62,757 nucleotides of DNA from Prevotella sp. GTDB taxonomy: Bacteria; Bacteroidota; Bacteroidia; Bacteroidales; Muribaculaceae. How positions within the stretch are numbered: position 1 is the stretch's first letter; the number at the start of each line of letters is the position of its first letter. The translations under genes were made by a program, and so were the position numbers. Of this stretch, positions 60,975 through 62,757 are shown piece after piece. The stretch spans positions 1 through 62,757 of the forward strand of contig JAMPBN010000005.1 in NCBI GenBank assembly GCA_023666665.1, given 5' to 3'. The notes under the pieces were generated by a model. It worked only from the letters and a program-made list of their open reading frames with translations. It had not been told where the DNA came from and searched no databases.

Positions 60975-62519
60975 TTATTCGTTATTGCTGCCCGTGAGCA
61001 GGGGTAGGGTGATGGCGAATGTGGTCCCCTGGCCGAGTTCGGAGTCTACGGTAATGTCGCCGTGAAATTCGCCAACCATTTTCTTGACATAAGCAAGACC
61101 CAGGCCGAAACCTTTCACGTCGTGGCGGTTGCCGGTGCTGACACGATAAAACTTCTCGAAGATTCTCGACAGGTTTTCTTTCTTGATTCCTATGCCGTTG
61201 TCTTTGATTTTAATGAGCAGTTTGCCCGGGTGGGTGTTCTCGGTTGTGATCTCGAGGTTTATCGGTGTGTCTTTCTTGCGGTATTTGACCGCATTGTCAA
61301 GCAGGTTGAAAATCACGTTGGTAAAGTGCATCTCGTCAACTTCCACTCTGCTTTGGGTAGCGTTCAGGCGGGTTGTCAGCTTGCCGCCGTATTTCTCAAC
61401 TTTGAGTTTGAAGTTGTGGGTTATGGATTCAATGGCCTTGTTGGCATTGAGGTCGGTAAGATTCAGCGCTTGCTGCTCGTGGTAATAGAGCGACATTTGA
61501 AGGACCGTCTCCACCAGGAAGCGCAGGCGCTTGGTGTCTTCGTTGATAACGTCGGTGACGTGCTTCATCATCGTTTCGCTCTTTCTGACGGCCGGGTCGG
61601 CAAGCATCTGACCGGCTAACGATATGGAGCTGATGGGGGTTTTCAGCTCGTGGGTCATATTGTTGATGAAGTCGGTGCGCATCTCGTTATTCTTTTTCTG
61701 CATGAATGCCATGATTATTGCATATAGGAATATCAGCAGCATTATGAACGTGAAAATCATCGAGGGCACCATAAAGCGCACCGAAGAGAAGATATAGTTC
61801 TGCTTGGTGGGGAAATATACGCTCAGATAATTCACGCGGTTGGCCGGGTCGCCGGGAAATAACGCTATGGAATATACGTCGGCATTGTCGCGCAGCGCTT
61901 TGGCCGAAGCCAAAGGGAAACCCTCGGTGCGATAAATAATGTTATGGTATCTGTTGGTTACCGCGAAGTCAAATGGAATATCAATGCCGTTGTTGGCAAA
62001 CTCGCCTTGCAGCAGGCTGCGCACCATTGTTGAGTCGGCGCGTTGCTGTATGGGGCGCGAGGAACTCTGCGACATGATTTTGAGAATCACCTCATCAAGC
62101 AAACCGCGCTGATAGAGATACTGTCCGTGGAGCTTGCTTGCTACAGGCTTGCCGCTGCCGAGCTGCACCGGCTGAGTGTGGAGCTTGATGTCGGAAATCT
62201 GACGCTGAGAACCCTCGAGCGTAAGGTTTCCCTTGATGCCGGTCTGGGTAGTGAACTTCATCTCCACGCCCTCGCTGCTACCGCTTGTGGTGAGGTCAGT
62301 GAAATCTTCAACTTCAGCTAGGTTTTCTTCCAAGAAATGACGTGCTTCCTGTTGCTCCAATATCACCGTTACAGCATAAAGCGAGCGACTTACGTTTTCG
62401 TCAAACTGGTCATTGCGCATACGCACCATAGAACTCATATACATGAACTGCACGTATATAAGACCAATGAACGTCAGTACCATCGTAATGGTCAGGAACC
62501 AGATTGTTGACTTTTTCAT
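60975..62519 (-). CDS. rprX: sensor histidine kinase RprX
   Basis: The 514-residue kinase starts MKKSTIWFLTITM as in Bacteroides RprX. It has two membrane segments (about 6-28 and 250-272) around a periplasmic sensor of about 220 residues, then the HisKA domain with FINNMTHELKTPISSISLAGQ (phospho-His about residue 291) and the HATPase domain (NLLDNAVKYRKK, KDNGIGIKKENLSRIFEKFYR, GFGLGLAYVKKM). It should phosphorylate RprY. The signal is unknown. A near-consensus promoter lies 87 bases upstream and the leader holds a palindrome that may be an autoregulatory site. Confidence 0.93.
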   Translation of the reverse strand: MKKSTIWFLTITMVLTFIGLIYVQFMYMSSMVRMRNDQFDENVSRSLYAVTVILEQQEARHFLEENLAEVEDFTDLTTSGSSEGVEMKFTTQTGIKGNLTLEGSQRQISDIKLHTQPVQLGSGKPVASKLHGQYLYQRGLLDEVILKIMSQSSSRPIQQRADSTMVRSLLQGEFANNGIDIPFDFAVTNRYHNIIYRTEGFPLASAKALRDNADVYSIALFPGDPANRVNYLSVYFPTKQNYIFSSVRFMVPSMIFTFIMLLIFLYAIIMAFMQKKNNEMRTDFINNMTHELKTPISSISLAGQMLADPAVRKSETMMKHVTDVINEDTKRLRFLVETVLQMSLYYHEQQALNLTDLNANKAIESITHNFKLKVEKYGGKLTTRLNATQSRVEVDEMHFTNVIFNLLDNAVKYRKKDTPINLEITTENTHPGKLLIKIKDNGIGIKKENLSRIFEKFYRVSTGNRHDVKGFGLGLAYVKKMVGEFHGDITVDSELGQGTTFAITLPLLTGSNNE

Positions 62520-62580
62520 CTTTAACGATGCCTTTTATATTTATTTTAACACTTGAGAGGCTCTTTTGTTTAAATTTTAT

Positions 62581-62636
62581 AAATGTTAATTTTAACATTT
62601 GCGTGCAAAATTAACATAAAATTTCAACATAGCAAA
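62581..62636 (-). promoter_or_regulatory. promoter and palindrome upstream of rprX
   Basis: Minus strand: TTTG (plus-strand CAAA, 62633-62636) and TAATTTTG (62606-62613), 19 bases apart. At the predicted transcript start lies a perfect 9-bp inverted repeat, AAATGTTAA (62581-62589) with TTAACATTT (62592-62600). A further TTAACAT half lies at 62611-62617 inside the -7 region. The sites suit binding by RprY or another dimeric repressor (inference). Confidence 0.65.
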
Positions 62637-62757
62637 AATTTTAGTCAGATTAGCCGCGAGGCATCCTGTGTTTAATAAATATTAACAAGAGGGGGGGGTA
62701 AAGTAACTATTCAGTCGCCCACCGATGCACGCCCCGGAAATAAACGAGGGTAACATG
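62637..62757. other. window-end spacer with a G8 tract
   Basis: No gene is visible. A run of eight G (62691-62698) lies 56 bases before an ATG at the last three bases of the window (62755-62757), which could start the next gene. No TAnnTTTG box is seen on the plus strand. Confidence 0.4.

Overview
The window looks like chromosomal DNA of a Bacteroidales gut bacterium, most likely in or near the Muribaculaceae (the order is well supported, the family is an inference). The reasons are Bacteroidetes-type promoters (a TTTG or TTG at -33 and TAnnTTTG at -7, 19-21 bases apart) before many operons, few Shine-Dalgarno sites, and Bacteroidetes-typical genes: a TonB-dependent receptor with a carboxypeptidase-like domain, a BspA-type leucine-rich repeat protein, a fused MurF-Alr, a Bacteroidetes-type RpoZ next to BamD, LptD, and the RprX/RprY two-component system. 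No complete phage, transposon, CRISPR array or rRNA operon is present. There are three tRNA genes: Leu(CAA), Ser(GCT) and Arg(TCT).

Layout. 0-7.8 kb: a membrane sulfatase-type transferase, MsrAB, an AAA ATPase with DUF4143, a TonB receptor, a 775-base AT-rich spacer and an HTH regulator with candidate operators. 7.8-13.9 kb (minus): bamD, rpoZ, aroE, comM, two rhomboid proteases and a membrane-anchored EEP phosphatase in one overlapping operon. 13.9-20 kb (minus): yicC, gmk, nadD, DUF5063, cdsA, a CpsB-type phosphatase, Wzi and a small lipoprotein. 20-23 kb: BspA-like protein and a DUF308 membrane protein. 23.1-28 kb (plus): KorA/KorB 2-oxoacid:ferredoxin oxidoreductase, then LrgA, LrgB and a BASS-family transporter, a possible small-carboxylate module. 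28-32.4 kb (minus): serC, serA, gdhA and tatD, nitrogen and serine metabolism with gaps full of repeats. 32.6-34.3 kb: tRNAs, a DUF4369 lipoprotein and an HsdR-N orphan. 34.3-46.2 kb (plus): holA, murF-alr, queA, gltX, an ArgC homologue, lysS, gpsA, pgi and a nucleotide-sugar epimerase. 46.2-49.9 kb (minus): maeB and purB. Then tRNA-Arg, lon and vanZ-like (plus), hom, metX and lptD (minus), a YbjL-type transporter and an MBL hydrolase (plus), and rprY/rprX (minus).

Most genes are housekeeping. The most unusual signal is between them: short arrays of four or five degenerate 7-base units occupy many gaps. They fall into several word families (CYAANNC, GGTTAAG, AGTGAAG, ATTACTA, AGTGGGY). Some supply stop codons, one lies inside the tatD coding sequence, and a composite of arrays around a GC hairpin occurs as inverted copies on either side of gdhA. 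Two proteins also look altered at active sites: an ArgC homologue with Ser instead of the catalytic Cys, translationally coupled to gltX, and the MurF half of the MurF-Alr fusion.
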